From Kingdonia uniflora (taxonomy: Eukaryota > Streptophyta > Magnoliopsida > Ranunculales > Circaeasteraceae): a DNA stretch of 64,000 nucleotides. Below are positions 44,885-56,177 of the stretch, piece by piece. The stretch's first letter is position 1, and each line of letters begins with the position of its first letter. The DNA is taken from assembly GCA_014058105.1 (NCBI GenBank), contig JACGCM010002394.1, positions 2,294,001-2,358,000 on the forward strand, in the 5' to 3' direction. The position numbers were made by a program, and so were the translations under genes. The notes below the pieces were generated by a model, which was given only the letters and a program-made list of their open reading frames with translations, was not told the DNA's origin and ran no database searches.

Positions 44885-45223
44885 TCAGCCCGAAGTCCTA
44901 CTATTGGAAGGACCAGCCCCGTTCGCCACATTCTACTCCTCGATCATCTCCTCAGCACAAACGAGACTTTCAGCCAATCCCATCAGAAAGAGATAGCGCC
45001 GTTCAACAGTTATAAACTGAAACCTCAACTGTTCCCAAAGATAAGAATATGGGTCACCATTGAAGAACTCCTCAGGCCCTGCTTCCACAAAGTTCAGCAT
45101 GTCTCAGGTCAAGTCATGTTAGCCAAAAAACTTCACGTGCAGTTCCTCCATTTTTTGCCCCACTCGACGGTCACGAGCAAACCCCATCTTCTTCTGGTAA
45201 CGTGTATTCGGCGTTGTATCCAT
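44885..45223 (-). pseudogene. Tat-4 small antisense gene s1, three internal stops
   Basis: ATG at 45223 (MDTTPNTRYQKKMGFARDRR), 81 bp after its TATA box. The frame continues ELHVKFFG-stop-HDLT-stop-DMLNFVEAGP, then PYSYLWEQLRFQFITVERRY and LFLMGLAESLVCAEEMIEE-stop, to a TGA at 44887-44885. 113 codons in register with the intact Tat-2 s1, which shows the gene is homologous and has decayed by point changes only. Confidence 0.75.
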
Positions 45224-45303
45224 CCAAATGTTAAGAATATGGAGAACAAAGCAGAAGACTATTAAAGATGAAAGAAGATACAACGTACCTCCATAATAGT
45301 CCA

Positions 45304-45311
45304 CATTTATA
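45304..45311 (-). promoter_or_regulatory. TATA box of Tat-4 s1
   Basis: Minus strand TATAAATG, matching position and spacing in Tat-2. Confidence 0.55.
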
Positions 45312-45464
45312 GGCTTCAATGTATTTATTACCCCATAACCAACTGCATCCCTTGAAAACCCCTATTTGCTACTTTCCTGAAAAACAAGACAGTCCAACCG
45401 CCCAGATTCCATGGCTAAATAGTTTTCTCAGCGAATACTTCTCCACCTGGCTTCGAGACCTTCA

Positions 45465-45479
45465 CTGAGAGGGGGCAAA
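45465..45479 (+). promoter_or_regulatory. Tat-4 polypurine tract
   Basis: TGAGAGGGGGCAAA, directly before the 3' LTR. Confidence 0.85.
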
Positions 45480-46296
45480 TGTAGTAGCCTACTCGTAGCC
45501 TTTGAATAGACAGCCGAAGCCTACTTCATAGCCTACTTAAATATATTGAAGCCCTCTCAACCTTAAAATAAGGCTCCTCAAAGATTCCCCAGGGACGAAC
45601 CTTCGACACCGGACAGAACATTGAGAGCGGATCAGTACATTATAGGTGACATCCTTCAACCATATCTACATACGGTCGAAGTATGGTAAGACAGACAACC
45701 AGCTCACCAGACAGAACTTTGAGAATGAATTAACGTCCCAGCAGCAGATATCCTTTGACCTCACTATCACGCGGTCGAAGCAAGATAGGACAGACAACTA
45801 CCTCATCAGATAAGACAGCGTATTGATTGGCCTGTGCATCTACAGTGACAAGCCCAACCACCGCGCCGTTCAGAGCCATTATCAATAAATGCAGCAGTAA
45901 CAGTACCACCAGGACCGGCGTCTGTCACTCGCCGGGATTTTCTGACAACATAATCATGTAAACCGAACCCACGCCTGGTGACTCAGCTCCCTATGCTTCT
46001 ATAAATAGAGGACAGGGGAAACTAGACGGGGGTTAAAAAGATCTCCTCCGGCCTTTGCATTTTTACCTTCGACCACCCATAAATCGTATACTCAAACCCT
46101 CAAATTTACTCTTCAGTAATATAATGTGTCTTATAAATCCTCATCAGAGGTCGTAGAGAGTCACATTCAAGCCTCTACCCAAGCATTTGCCTTTAGTTTT
46201 TTCTTATCATTGGTCAATTGCTTGTTCCTATTGATTGAGGATTGAGTTTACTTTGTAAGAACCGACTCCCCGTCTGAACGGAATTAGTTCCCTACA
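45480..46296 (+). repeat. Tat-4 3' LTR
   Basis: 817 bp, TGTAGTAGCCTACTCG...CCCTACA. Single copy of the unit that is duplicated in the 5' LTR. Followed by GGACG. Confidence 0.93.
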
Positions 46297-46301
46297 GGAC
46301 G

Positions 46302-47923
46302 CATAGCAATTGCAGAAAATTGATCACCTCGGCGACCAATAACCTACCAAGGAACCCACAAAATATGTCAACATTGATGGCCCTAGCAGAGGTACATTCA
46401 TCGGAACTAAGCTGGTTCAACAGAAAGACGCTTTCATCCAGTTCCTACAACTCGATCGTGACGTTTTTACTTGGTCTTTTGAAGAAATGCCCGGAGTTGA
46501 TCCAGCTATAGCTTGCCACAAGTTAGCCATCAACATCAATGCCCCAACAGTCAATCAGAAATAGTGACGACTCTCACCTCGCCTTAGAGATGAAGTTAGC
46601 ACCGAGTTCGAAAAATTGATCAAAGTAAGATTCATTCGAGAAGCCAAATATCCAAACTGGATATCCAACATTGTCGTTATCCCAAAGATGAATGGAAAAG
46701 TTCGCGTTAATGCAGATTTCACATATCTAAACAAGCACACCCCAAAGGATAGTTTCCCTCTTCCCAACATTCATCAGATCCTCGACTCTACTGCAGGCCA
46801 TGATCTCCTATCTATGATGGACGCTGCTTCAGAATATAACCAAATACCACTCCTGGAAGAAGATCAGGAAAAGACAACATTCATCACTGAGAGTGGCCTT
46901 TACTGTTACAAAGTCATGCCCTTCGGGCTCAGGAATGGAAGAGCCACATACCAACGATTGATGACTGTTATGTTCGAAGCACACCTGGGAAAGATTGTTG
47001 AAGTCTGCATCAATGATCTCTTGTGCAAAAACATACAGTCAGAAAATCACCTCTCAGATCTCAACACAATATTCAATATCCTTCGATCTTACAGAATGCG
47101 TCCCAACCCAAATAAATGTCAATTCAGGGTACATTCTGGCCACTTCCTAGGCCACCTCATCAGCAAGAAAGGGATTGAGGCCGATCCAGATCAAATCAAT
47201 GCTCTCCTCGACATGCCTTTTCCAGAGATAACAAAAGACGTTCAAAAACTCACTGGCAAGATTGTCGCGATCAACCATTTCACCTCCAAATCTTCTGACT
47301 ACTGCCATTGGCTATTCCTGATACTCTGAGGATGCAACAAATAAGGAAAGATCCAGCCAACCGCAGAAGTCACATGGACACCAGAATGCGAAGCACTTTT
47401 TCAGGATCTCAAAATCCATTTGGGGAGGTCTCCCATAATGAGCACCCTAATAGGTAATGAGGAATTGATAATCTACCTAGCAGTCACAGACACTTCTCTT
47501 AGCTCAGTTTTCATTTGCCTGGAAGGGAAAATCGAGAAACCAGTCTTTTTCATCAGCAAAATGCTTACACCAGCAAAAATAAGCTACTCTAAAATTGAAA
47601 AACTTCTTCTCACCCTTGTTTACACTTCGCATAAATTTAAGCACTACTTCCAAGCGCATTCAGCCAAAGTGATGATGAACTACCCACTTCAGGAAGTCCT
47701 GTCCAAAAAAGAAAAGTCACGAAGATTGCAACAATGGTCAGTAAGTTTGGGGAAACATAATATAAAATTTGAACAGCGTCATTCCGAGAAAGGTCAGGCC
47801 GTTGCCAATTTTCTCGCTGATTTTCTAGTGGATGATCCTGAGTGGGAGGAGCACGACCCGAACCTTACCAAAGGCACGCCAGAAAATCCAACTCCCAAGC
47901 CATTCAATGAACGAGCTGACTAG
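46302..47923 (+). pseudogene. Tat-3 reverse transcriptase and first RNase H, catalytic Asp lost
   Basis: RT open from 46616 to 47329: IREAKYPNWISNIVVIPKMN, NADFTYLNKHTPKDSFPLPN, LLSMMDAASEYNQIPLLEED, LYCYKVMPFGLRNGRATYQR and VEVCINDLLCKN. The YxDD box reads C-I-N-D, so the first Asp is Asn and the enzyme would be inactive. Thumb: HFLGHLISKKGIEADPDQIN. RNase H of the Ty3 type, 47420-47923: EKPVFFISKMLTPAKISYSK, HKFKHYFQAHSAKVMMNYPL, KGQAVANFLADFLVDDPEWE. One stop lies between the two. The left end is the Tat-4 insertion joint. Confidence 0.87.
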
Positions 47924-47935
47924 ATTACTACGTCA

Positions 47936-48301
47936 GGATGAAAACTTCTCACCGACGAATCAACAGGACCTGCAGGGTTAGGAATCAGGATCATTTTGAT
48001 TACCCCTTCAAATAAAAGAATTGAGAAATCAATCCGCTTGGATTTTAAGGCCTTGAATAATTTTACCGAGTATGAAGCTCTCATTCACGGACTCGACCTC
48101 GCACTTGAGCACGATGTCCCTGAGCTCTCAGTTTATATAGATTCATTGCTCATCGTTCATCATTATTCCGAGCAGTACAAGAAGAATAGAAAGATGATCG
48201 AATACGCAGCCCTCGTTGCAGATAGGATGAGTAAGTTCGCGAAAGTAACCCTTGAATATCTTCCTCGAGACAAAAATAGGCATGTTGATTCCTTGGCATA
48301 A
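47936..48301 (+). pseudogene. Tat-3 second (archaeal-type) RNase H
   Basis: LLTDESTGPAGLGIRIILIT (DGS Gly is Glu), SIRLDFKALNNFTEYEALIH, LDLALEHDVPELSVYIDS and LEYLPRDKNRHVDSLA. Acidic residues kept. Confidence 0.83.
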
Positions 48302-48313
48302 CTAGCTGGGGTT

Positions 48314-49680
48314 TTGGGTACAGAAGCTCGATATCTCCAAATCGAAATCATTTCAACCCCCAGCATTAATCGTATAACTGTATGCACGATCAACACTTGG
48401 GGCGATAAAGGGGGAAACAAAGATTGGCGAAAGCCTTTCTTGGATTATCTTGGCATCAATAACAAATGCAACGGACCACTTCTAACAAATCCGAAGAAGC
48501 GTAGATAGTTAATCAGCAACTCGAAATGTTACATTACTCAAAACGGTATGCTTTACCGCCTATCCGTTACAGGGCCTTACCTCAAGTGCCTTTTAAAGGC
48601 AAAAGCAGATGAACTGCTCCGCGAACTACAGGAAGGAACTTGTGGCTCCCACGCCGTAGGCAGATCATTAGCAAACCGAGCAATAACTTAAGGAGTATTC
48701 TTGCCTGGCATGCACAAACAAGCAGAAGAGTATTCCCGCAGATGTGACACCTGCAAGAGACATGGAAATATGATATGCTCCCTTGCGCTCGAGCTCTATG
48801 CATGCAAGGTTTTCTAGCCAATCAAAAGATGGGCACTAGACCTAGTCGGCGAATTCCCTAACTCTCCACGTAATCACCGCCACCTACTCGTAGGTACCAA
48901 TTACTTTACAAAATGAGTATAAGCAATTCCACTATGTCGAACTAGAGAAGAAGAGGTTATCTTTTTCATCTGGAACAACAAAATCACTCGATTCAGGTAC
49001 CCCTACCTAATTTGTATCGATAACAAGCCCCAGTTTGTGGGAGATAAGGTCGTCACTTTCCTTAATCACCACAATATCATTCATTCGCCATCAAATCGAT
49101 ACTATCCCCAAGGCAATGGCCAAGCCAAAATCACCAACAAAACCATCGTGGATGGACTCAAAAAATGGCTTCACTCACAAAAAAAAGGAAATTGGGACTT
49201 TAAACTACCTCACGTCCTGCAGGCATATCGAACTATCCCTCGATAGTCCACAGTGTGTACCCCATTCCTCCTTGCTTATCGTACTAAGGCATTCATTCCT
49301 TCTGAATACCATCATCCAGTTTGGTATCACGAGTTAACTGACGAGGAAAACGAGATCGAATTGGCTTGCAACCTCAATATGATAGATAAAACCAGGGAAT
49401 GCGCCATTGCTAACCTAGGTCGATACCATCATATGCTCGCCAGATCTTACAATAACCGAGTCAGAAGCCGTACCTTCCAAATCAAGATCTCATCCTATGA
49501 GAGATTCCTCAACATCGCAAAGAGCCTCATGCTGGAAAATTAACCGACAATTGGAAGGGTCTATTCATTATCACAGGTATCTCAGGCCTGGGATCATACT
49601 ATCTCATGACAGAAGAGGAATTCCCCATTTCAAATCCTTGGAATACTAAATGACTGAAGCGATACTATCGTTAGTCGTCT
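48314..49680 (+). pseudogene. Tat-3 integrase, catalytic Glu lost
   Basis: Zinc region LQEGTCGSHAVGRSLANRAI and FLPGMHKQAEEYSRRCDTCK (HHCC readable). Core: IKRWALDLVGEFPNSPRNHR (Asp kept), YLICIDNKPQFVGDKVVTFL (Asp kept) and YYPQGNGQAKITNKTIVDGL, where the catalytic Glu reads Lys. C-terminal: TRECAIANLGRYHHMLARSY. Stops near 48690, 48820, 48915 and 49245. Confidence 0.85.
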
Positions 49681-49839
49681 TACTACTCCATTTTCATGCT
49701 TCACTGTTTGTTATCAATTCCAAAAGTGAAATTCCTATCTCCATCCAATGTAAATTCTGAACTTATCAATAAAAGTTTTCTTTTACTGAATGTCAATCTC
49801 TTTACAAAATAGTCATTCACATTCCACAGATTCAAGCAT

Positions 49840-50480
49840 TGATAATACTTGCTTACAATCCACATTCCCTAAGTTCGATCAAGGAATTTTGTTGGCTTCT
49901 GCCACTACATATCTGCGAGGGCCGCAAGTGTGAAAAATTGTTCCACTTTAAAGAGCCAAACAAGAGATAAGACATAGGTAATACTAGTCTTCATCTTTAC
50001 AACTTGTTTGGTCTACACCAATAGGCTGGATCGAGCATACAACTTAGTTCAGCAGAATCTATACATATTTACGAGTGCGACAAGTGGGAAAACTTGTTCC
50101 ACTTCAAGAGCCAAGCAAGAGATAAGACATAGGTAATACTAGTCTTCATCTTTTATAACTTGTTTGGTCCACATCAGTAGGCTAGATTGAGGATACCACT
50201 TGGTTTAGCTGAATCTCTACAGCTCTCCGATTGTGACAAGTGTAAAAACTTGCCCCACATCAAAGACACAACCGGGCATAAGATAAAGCAAAGGTCATAC
50301 TAGCTTTCTTTATTTTCAATATGTCTGCGATATTTCTATAAGCATAAATCAAGGATAACACTTGGTCTAGCTACCCCTCTACATTTCTGCGATTAGAACG
50401 AATGTAAAAATTTGTTTTATATCAAGGATCCCACCCGGCACAAGATAAAGCAATGATCATACTAGCTTTCATCTTAACAA
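49840..50480 (+). repeat. Tat-3 tandem repeats, about 155-165 bp period, four units
   Basis: CAAGAGATAAGACATAGGTA (49961) recurs at about 50116, then as CATAAGATAAAGCAAAGGTC (about 50276) and CAAGATAAAGCAATGATCAT (50441). Same place as the arrays of the other three elements but unrelated sequence. Confidence 0.85.
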
Positions 50481-50509
50481 TGTATCTACAACAATTTTAC
50501 TTATTTTTA

Positions 50510-53500
50510 GGTCAAAATCATATTGCAGAAGATTCTTCTCTGTTGATGGAGTATCAGCGATGCTTTCCCCTATATTTTCAAGAGGTCTATCTTTCAGCTC
50601 GCGGGCCACAGCAGCCCTACCTCTTTCTACTAAGTCAGCAGTTCGAGGGCCTAGTTAGGTTACCATGCTGCCCTGACAGTTACCTCGATCTATCTCAGCT
50701 CCACAGTTGTATCCCTTATCTGACAAAGTTCTGAGCAAGGTATCTCTTTTTGACTCAAGCCTTTAATCTTCCACTATAAAATATGCAACAACCACCTTTA
50801 ACAAGTGAGATCAAGCCACAACAGGTACTACCGCTTTTGCAAATCTAGCCTTCAACCTCTCGTGGCGTAGCTTTAAACTAGCACAAGTATCCTTCCATGC
50901 GATTATATCCGCATCAACCCTATCATGATAAATGGCATCTTCTTTCAATTTAGCAATATACTGTGCTGACTCGGCCAGGTTCATGGCTTATAATACTTCT
51001 ACCCGAGCACGAAGCACCCCAAGCTCAGCGTTCAACTCCTCTCTCGCAGGCAGATCCTTTAATAATTCATCCTTTCTCTTCACTAGAAATTCCTTTCCTT
51101 TGATCTCCCCTTCCAGAACTTTCACCCTGATAAGAGTAGCATCCAGCTTATGCATGCATTTCCTCAAATTCGCATTGTCATTCTGAACATTCCCTTGAAT
51201 TTGAGATATATCACTCTCTAACTCTCTAATGCGATCTAAGAGACTATGAACATCCCCTTGAACTAGAGGAGCCTTAACCACAGTCCTATTTCCCCTAGAA
51301 TGCTCCTAGCCTTAGCTTTTTGGTACGAGCAATGACTTGATCCCTTTCGGCTTTAAGTCATGCAACTCTCTCGTTTAAGTCATCGTACCTGTGCTGTATT
51401 TCTCAGAATTCCATATCCTTGGTGGGGAGGACTGTTTGCAAATGTTCAGTTGCGGCCTCCGATGCCAATAGATTTGCCTGAGCTAACCTCAGCTCGTCAT
51501 CTTTTCCAATGAATTTTTATCTCATTCGCTCCAGATCAGTCATGTATCTATTGAGATCAGATCGGCATAGTTCCTCAGTTCGTTCTAGCGCCTGGATACG
51601 GTATTGAGCCATGTCTGCCTACTTACCCTACACAGCCAACGCATTAACCTGCATTGAAGATTCTAGGCATGCTCTGTTGCCTCGAATAAATCTTTTGATC
51701 CCTTCTTAATCACAAAATCTTTCTCCTCGACCTGACGAGTCAGGTCAGCGACTACTTGATTCAACTTCTCAAGTCTGAAGTGTGCTTTCACGTATTGATC
51801 TTCCCTTTTCTCGTTCGCCTCATTCATCCTATCGAACTGCTCCATAAATTCCCAATTGCACATGAGTGCGTGATCCTCACGTACGCGAGATACATCCAAT
51901 TCGACCTGAGACATATAGCGACGATTTAGTACAGTTCGATTTAGAAAGTGTCATTTCTGCTTATACATACAACATCCTAAGAGATTACATGGTTTTGAAG
52001 CATCTATGTCCAACATAATTTTTTGGAGTCCGTTCTCAGATGAACACTTCATGAATATTCTTTCGGCGTAAAAGATTTATCCTGAGATCTCTCTTTCCCT
52101 GGCAAGTCCTGATTCTAGGTCATTTATCCTGAGACTCATCTCTCTAACTACCTACAAAAGATTTATAATCAAAGTCAACATACAGAAGTTCCTTTCCCAC
52201 GCAGAGGTTATACAGCTTACAAATATTCAGACAAAACACATGTCTACCCTACCTTTTCACTCCCACCTTCTGGGAGCTCAACATCGTCCCCTTGGTTATC
52301 GAGCATCGTTAGGGGTGAGATACCATCCAGACTATCCATAACACCCAGTACTTCGGCTTCCTCCTCTTCTTCTTCTTCAGCATAGGTGTTAGCCTAAATG
52401 GCATTCACCTCCTCCTGAGAGTATCTCTTCAGCATCAAGTGACGACCTAGTTTGTCACGCACCTCAATCGTCTAGTCTAAATTAGCCTTTGTCTCGACCT
52501 GTAACTGGCCGATTGACATGGCATGAGCGGCCTTCGGCTGCTTGACTCCTTTTAGGGTATTAGTCTTGACTCGTGCCAAGTTTTTCTCCAGCTCGCTTTT
52601 CACCTTCTTAAGCTCGGATTTCTGTTCTTTTATACCCAGCCAAATCCCCTTCACTAAACGAGCAACCTGTAAAAATTATATCGACCTCAGGTACTAGCTC
52701 GAAGTACATTAAACACTTATATCTAATAACATAAACTTAGCATATGGCCCGTGTCTTCCTTTCCATCTTGAATCGCTAATCTAGCCCTTTCCTCGACCTC
52801 TTAGAGGTCATCCAATAAAGCAGATTGCCCCTCAACGACCTTCTCTCCTGATCTCTCCAAAGGCTCAACCCTCTACCTTTCCCTTACGCGACCTCACCAC
52901 TTACTGTGGTACCAGAGGCCGGCAAAGCTTTTTTTATTTGTCTCTTCGAAAACTTGTGGGCTATCTTGCTCGTCGTAAGGTTCGCTTGAGCAGAACTACC
53001 CGACCCAAGAGTCTTAGCTCGAACCTCCTCTCCATTTGTTTGTCTTGTTCCTTCGCCGACACCCGTCATCGACCTAGTAGACTGAGCCTTTGCAACCATT
53101 TTTGATCTACTTTCAACTCTCTTCTTTTAACTCAGGCCGAGTTCCCCCAAGACCAGTTCGAGTTCAGTCTTCTCCTCCGCGACCTCTTCCAAGAAAGACT
53201 CTTTCCTTTCTGCTGTAGAGTTCACACCTGCAATAAACACATTTTTCTATCAACTACACTTGTCAAAGAAACATAACAATAATTCTATCTATACATGTAT
53301 TTACTTACTTTGCTTTACAGATCTAAATCAAAGGTCCAAGAGTTCCTCGTCATCTCTTTTAAGGTAAATACCCTTCCCCCATATGATATTGTCATTCCAT
53401 GTTCGACCTGCTGAATTCAGATCGAGAAAACAACGCTGAGTAACGCTCGCACAAAAGTACAACCCCCCACTGGCCTTAAAATTCTTTACCCCATAAAACT

Positions 53501-54691
53501 GTAGAATGTCCTTGGGGGTTATCCGCCACAGTTTGTTCTCCCTTCCCCACCTATCATTCAGATGGTCACATACAGTTATGACGTCCCACATAATCCCGTT
53601 CAATTGAAAGGGACATGCCCCAATTGCATTTATTACCCCCATCGCCAAATTCGTGAGGGGGAGGCACATCCCATACTCTAATTGAGGTAGGTAACACAAA
53701 AAACCCTCCAAAAGGTCACTCTGAACATCTCCATTGAAATACTCTAACGAGATAGATTCATCTATACCCCTATCCCGTTTTTTTGCTTCTAAATCTGCCA
53801 AAAGATAAAAATACTCCTCCCCCATCGCTACCGTGTAACCCCTAAACTGTCTGCTGGCAAACTCTACACATTTACCCCACTTACCTTCTATGGCCCCCTT
53901 GGCTTTACAAAATTCTCTTAAAGCCTCAGAACCCATAGGATAAGACACCAACTGACCAGGGAGGCCAAGAAATTGTTCAAATCCTCCTTCTTTCTTCGCT
54001 ATCAGACTCATTCGCCCTACCAGAGGTCAAAACCTCATTAACAGATGGCCTACCCATTTTAAAAACAGACTCTACAAGACTATTTCGACCTACACAGATG
54101 CCTTTCACGCTCGACCTACATACAGGTTAAAGTATTTATCATTCTTCCATCTATGTATACGTATATATCTATATATTCAACATATATCTCTGATCAGTCA
54201 TTCACGCATAACACATATATTTACACTATAGAATATCAAATTATATTGCATATATATCTCTGCTAACCTTCAATATCTGGATGCGAATCGGCAGAAGAGT
54301 CAAGCTTTCTCCTTACTACACTGCTGCATTCCCACCTACGAGATCCCGAACCTTTTGCCCTCTTTAACAGTTTATCACTTTCAGATAACTCTTGATTTAT
54401 TCCCTTGATATTTTGCATTTATCTCTGAGTGCTCTCCAAGTTTTTTGTGATAAAACGATTGTTTAGAGATGAAGGAGAACTATTTATCTTTTCTCTCTCA
54501 TGCGGTTGGCATTTATTGCTCCTCGCACGAACTGTCCTGAATTCCAGAGTCGAGGCATCCTTTCCACTCCCTATGTCAGATGCCTTGTACCTTTTCGATA
54601 AAACCACTTTTCCATCATTACAACTGCTCTCATTTTTCAACATATTTTTTTCCCTACTTTCCATATCTTTTCTTGACCTTCCCTCAGTCAT
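50510..54691 (-). pseudogene. Tat-3 main antisense gene aG (spliced, broken), most distant copy
   Basis: Minus strand. The 5' region has an ATG at 54691 (MTEGRSRKDMESREKNMLKN). The central domain is open for 227 codons (54011-53328): LGLPGQLVSYPMGSEALREF, DLLEGFLCYLPQLEYGMCLP, LNGIMWDVITVCDHLNDRWG, WRITPKDILQFYGVKNF and FLDLNSAGRTWNDNIIWGKG, laid out like the plant 'putative gypsy type transposon' domain (PF04195). A TGA follows LLDL shortly before intron 2 (53308-53228, GTAAGT...TTGCAG), the same intron position as in the other three. Then a basic region (52884-53099) and long coiled coils (52472-52654, 51663-51914, 50988-51281), with more candidate acceptors near 52674 and 52157. Hydrophilic C-terminus to about 50510. 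Function unknown; the coiled coil suggests oligomerisation. Confidence 0.68.
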
Positions 54692-55026
54692 GATGATTCA
54701 CACTGTGGGATGTCAGGGCTCTATTTCCTTTTTTCAATAAATCAAAACTAGAAGCTTCTGCATTCATGTATTTTTATTTCACAGTCCTTGTTTATCATAC
54801 TTATAGAGATTGACGTCATTTACAAAATCGTAGTAATATTCAAATTTATTCAAAATATTTGCTGAATAGTCTCAAAACAGATTTGCCCCTATTGAGGATC
54901 CAATTGACTTATGTTATTTCTATTACATTCCAGCATTTATTTTTATTTATAAGAGGACACTCTACACAGCATATCACAACCTTCGCAACCAGCCTCTAAT
55001 TACATCATTCCCCAATCCTCGTATCT
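54692..55026 (-). other. Tat-3 spacer upstream of aG
   Basis: A TATAAATA-like box on the minus strand near 54945 could serve aG. I could not identify a leader intron. No other feature. Confidence 0.4.
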
Positions 55027-55253
55027 TCAAAATCGATCTCCACTTAAGCGGTCAATCCCACCACCATTTTTCGTTCTGCCGAATCCCTCATGAATACACA
55101 AAAAAAGTGACTCATAAAAGTAACGGGCATACTTGAGTCCTCTACTCCTGGTATCTAACCCTTCGAGCTGACATACTCTCATCGGTAACTCAGCATCGTA
55201 ACCGAGCGAGCCAAAGATTTTCTCCCGCACTTCAGCAGTTTTTATGGCCAATT
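55027..55253 (-). pseudogene. Tat-3 small antisense gene s2, start not visible
   Basis: Open frame AEVREKIFGSLGYDAELPMR, then ARYFYESLFLCIHEGFGR, similar in order to s2 of Tat-4 (DIDAEMP, YWWGIL, SLLEGF). The frame has no ATG between the upstream stop and this block, so the start is probably lost by an indel. TATA box at 55338-55345 (minus strand TATAAATA). The copy is shorter and more diverged than the others. Confidence 0.5.
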
Positions 55254-55345
55254 GACCTTCTGCAGCATGAGGAATCCTCTAAGATTGAGTCCGCACATCC
55301 TAACCTTCCCCTGAACATTTGCAGGACATCCTATCAGTATTTATA

Positions 55346-56177
55346 AAATTTCTCAATCACTTCCTCCTTTCACTCAGTTTTTACCTAGTATTGCATATCA
55401 GAACCCCAAGATCTTTGACTCACTCATTATAACTTATCCTCTTACTAGTACACTCATTGGTTACTAAAATCGACCTTATAAGTACTATCTCTATCGACCT
55501 TAAACACCTTGAATTTACATATTTTCTACAATTTGTATCCATTTCCTACTAAAACATAAATCTTTTATATCAACACATATTCATTTCAGTTCGAACATTG
55601 TTTCGGCACTTATCAAACAGTTATTAAGCTAACACATTTCAGGTCGATTGAAGAATTTTTTCTATACACAAAATTCATGAGAATCAACTTTTATTCATAT
55701 TTCACATAGTACATATAATTTACGGATAACAAGTTTTCACACAGGAATACACCAAAATGTTATCCGTCTAGCACCAAACTTTAGGTACTTTACAGATAAC
55801 AAGTTTTCCATCTTTGTTCAAAGCTATAGGTCATGCAGGTACGGCGAGGCATCATGTTTTCCAGTTCTTCTTGCTTCAGTGATTTTTTACCCTGACAAAA
55901 AAAAATAGAGGAACCAAAAAAATCCTCCACACATGGCTTGGTTGAAGCACAATCGAACTCCAAGAAAGAACTATGTAAGCAGTAGACTCAATATGGTACC
56001 CACAAAACAAGATAGAAGGTCTTCAGAGCATAAAACCTCGATGGAAATGCCTCAGCATAATCTTCCTACCAGTTCTCCTCTTCCACTGCCATCACCGCTT
56101 CTTCTATAACCACCATCACCGCAGAGTTGGTAGAGATGAAGAGAGCCCAACATTAGAATCCCTGGTAACATAGAAAA
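55346..56177 (-). other. Spacer between Tat-3 s1 and s2
   Basis: AT-rich. Two copies of GATAACAAGTTTTC (about 55725 and 55796) with related flanks form a short direct repeat. No gene seen. Confidence 0.4.

Larger units (their letters stand above)
33721..46296 (+). mobile_element. Tat-4: Ty3/gypsy LTR retrotransposon, Tat type, plus strand, inside Tat-3
   Basis: LTRs 33721-34630 and 45480-46296. Target duplication GGCCG/GGACG (33716-33720, 46297-46301). 12.58 kb. It belongs to the same family as Tat-1 and Tat-2 by LTR start, tandem array and antisense genes. The RT core is deleted. The second small antisense gene is intact. It is the innermost insertion on this side and so the youngest of the chain LINE, Cop-1, Tat-3, Tat-4. 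Confidence 0.93.

Noticed and set aside
45223..45319. Hydrophobic N-terminal extension of Tat-4 s1 as a signal peptide
   Set aside because: The TATA box lies inside this stretch, and the homologous Tat-2 gene starts at MDTTPN without it, so it is not likely to be translated.
50453..50734. 93-codon plus-strand frame after the Tat-3 tandem block
   Set aside because: No homologue in the other elements; the minus strand of the same stretch reads a hydrophilic tail consistent with the end of aG.
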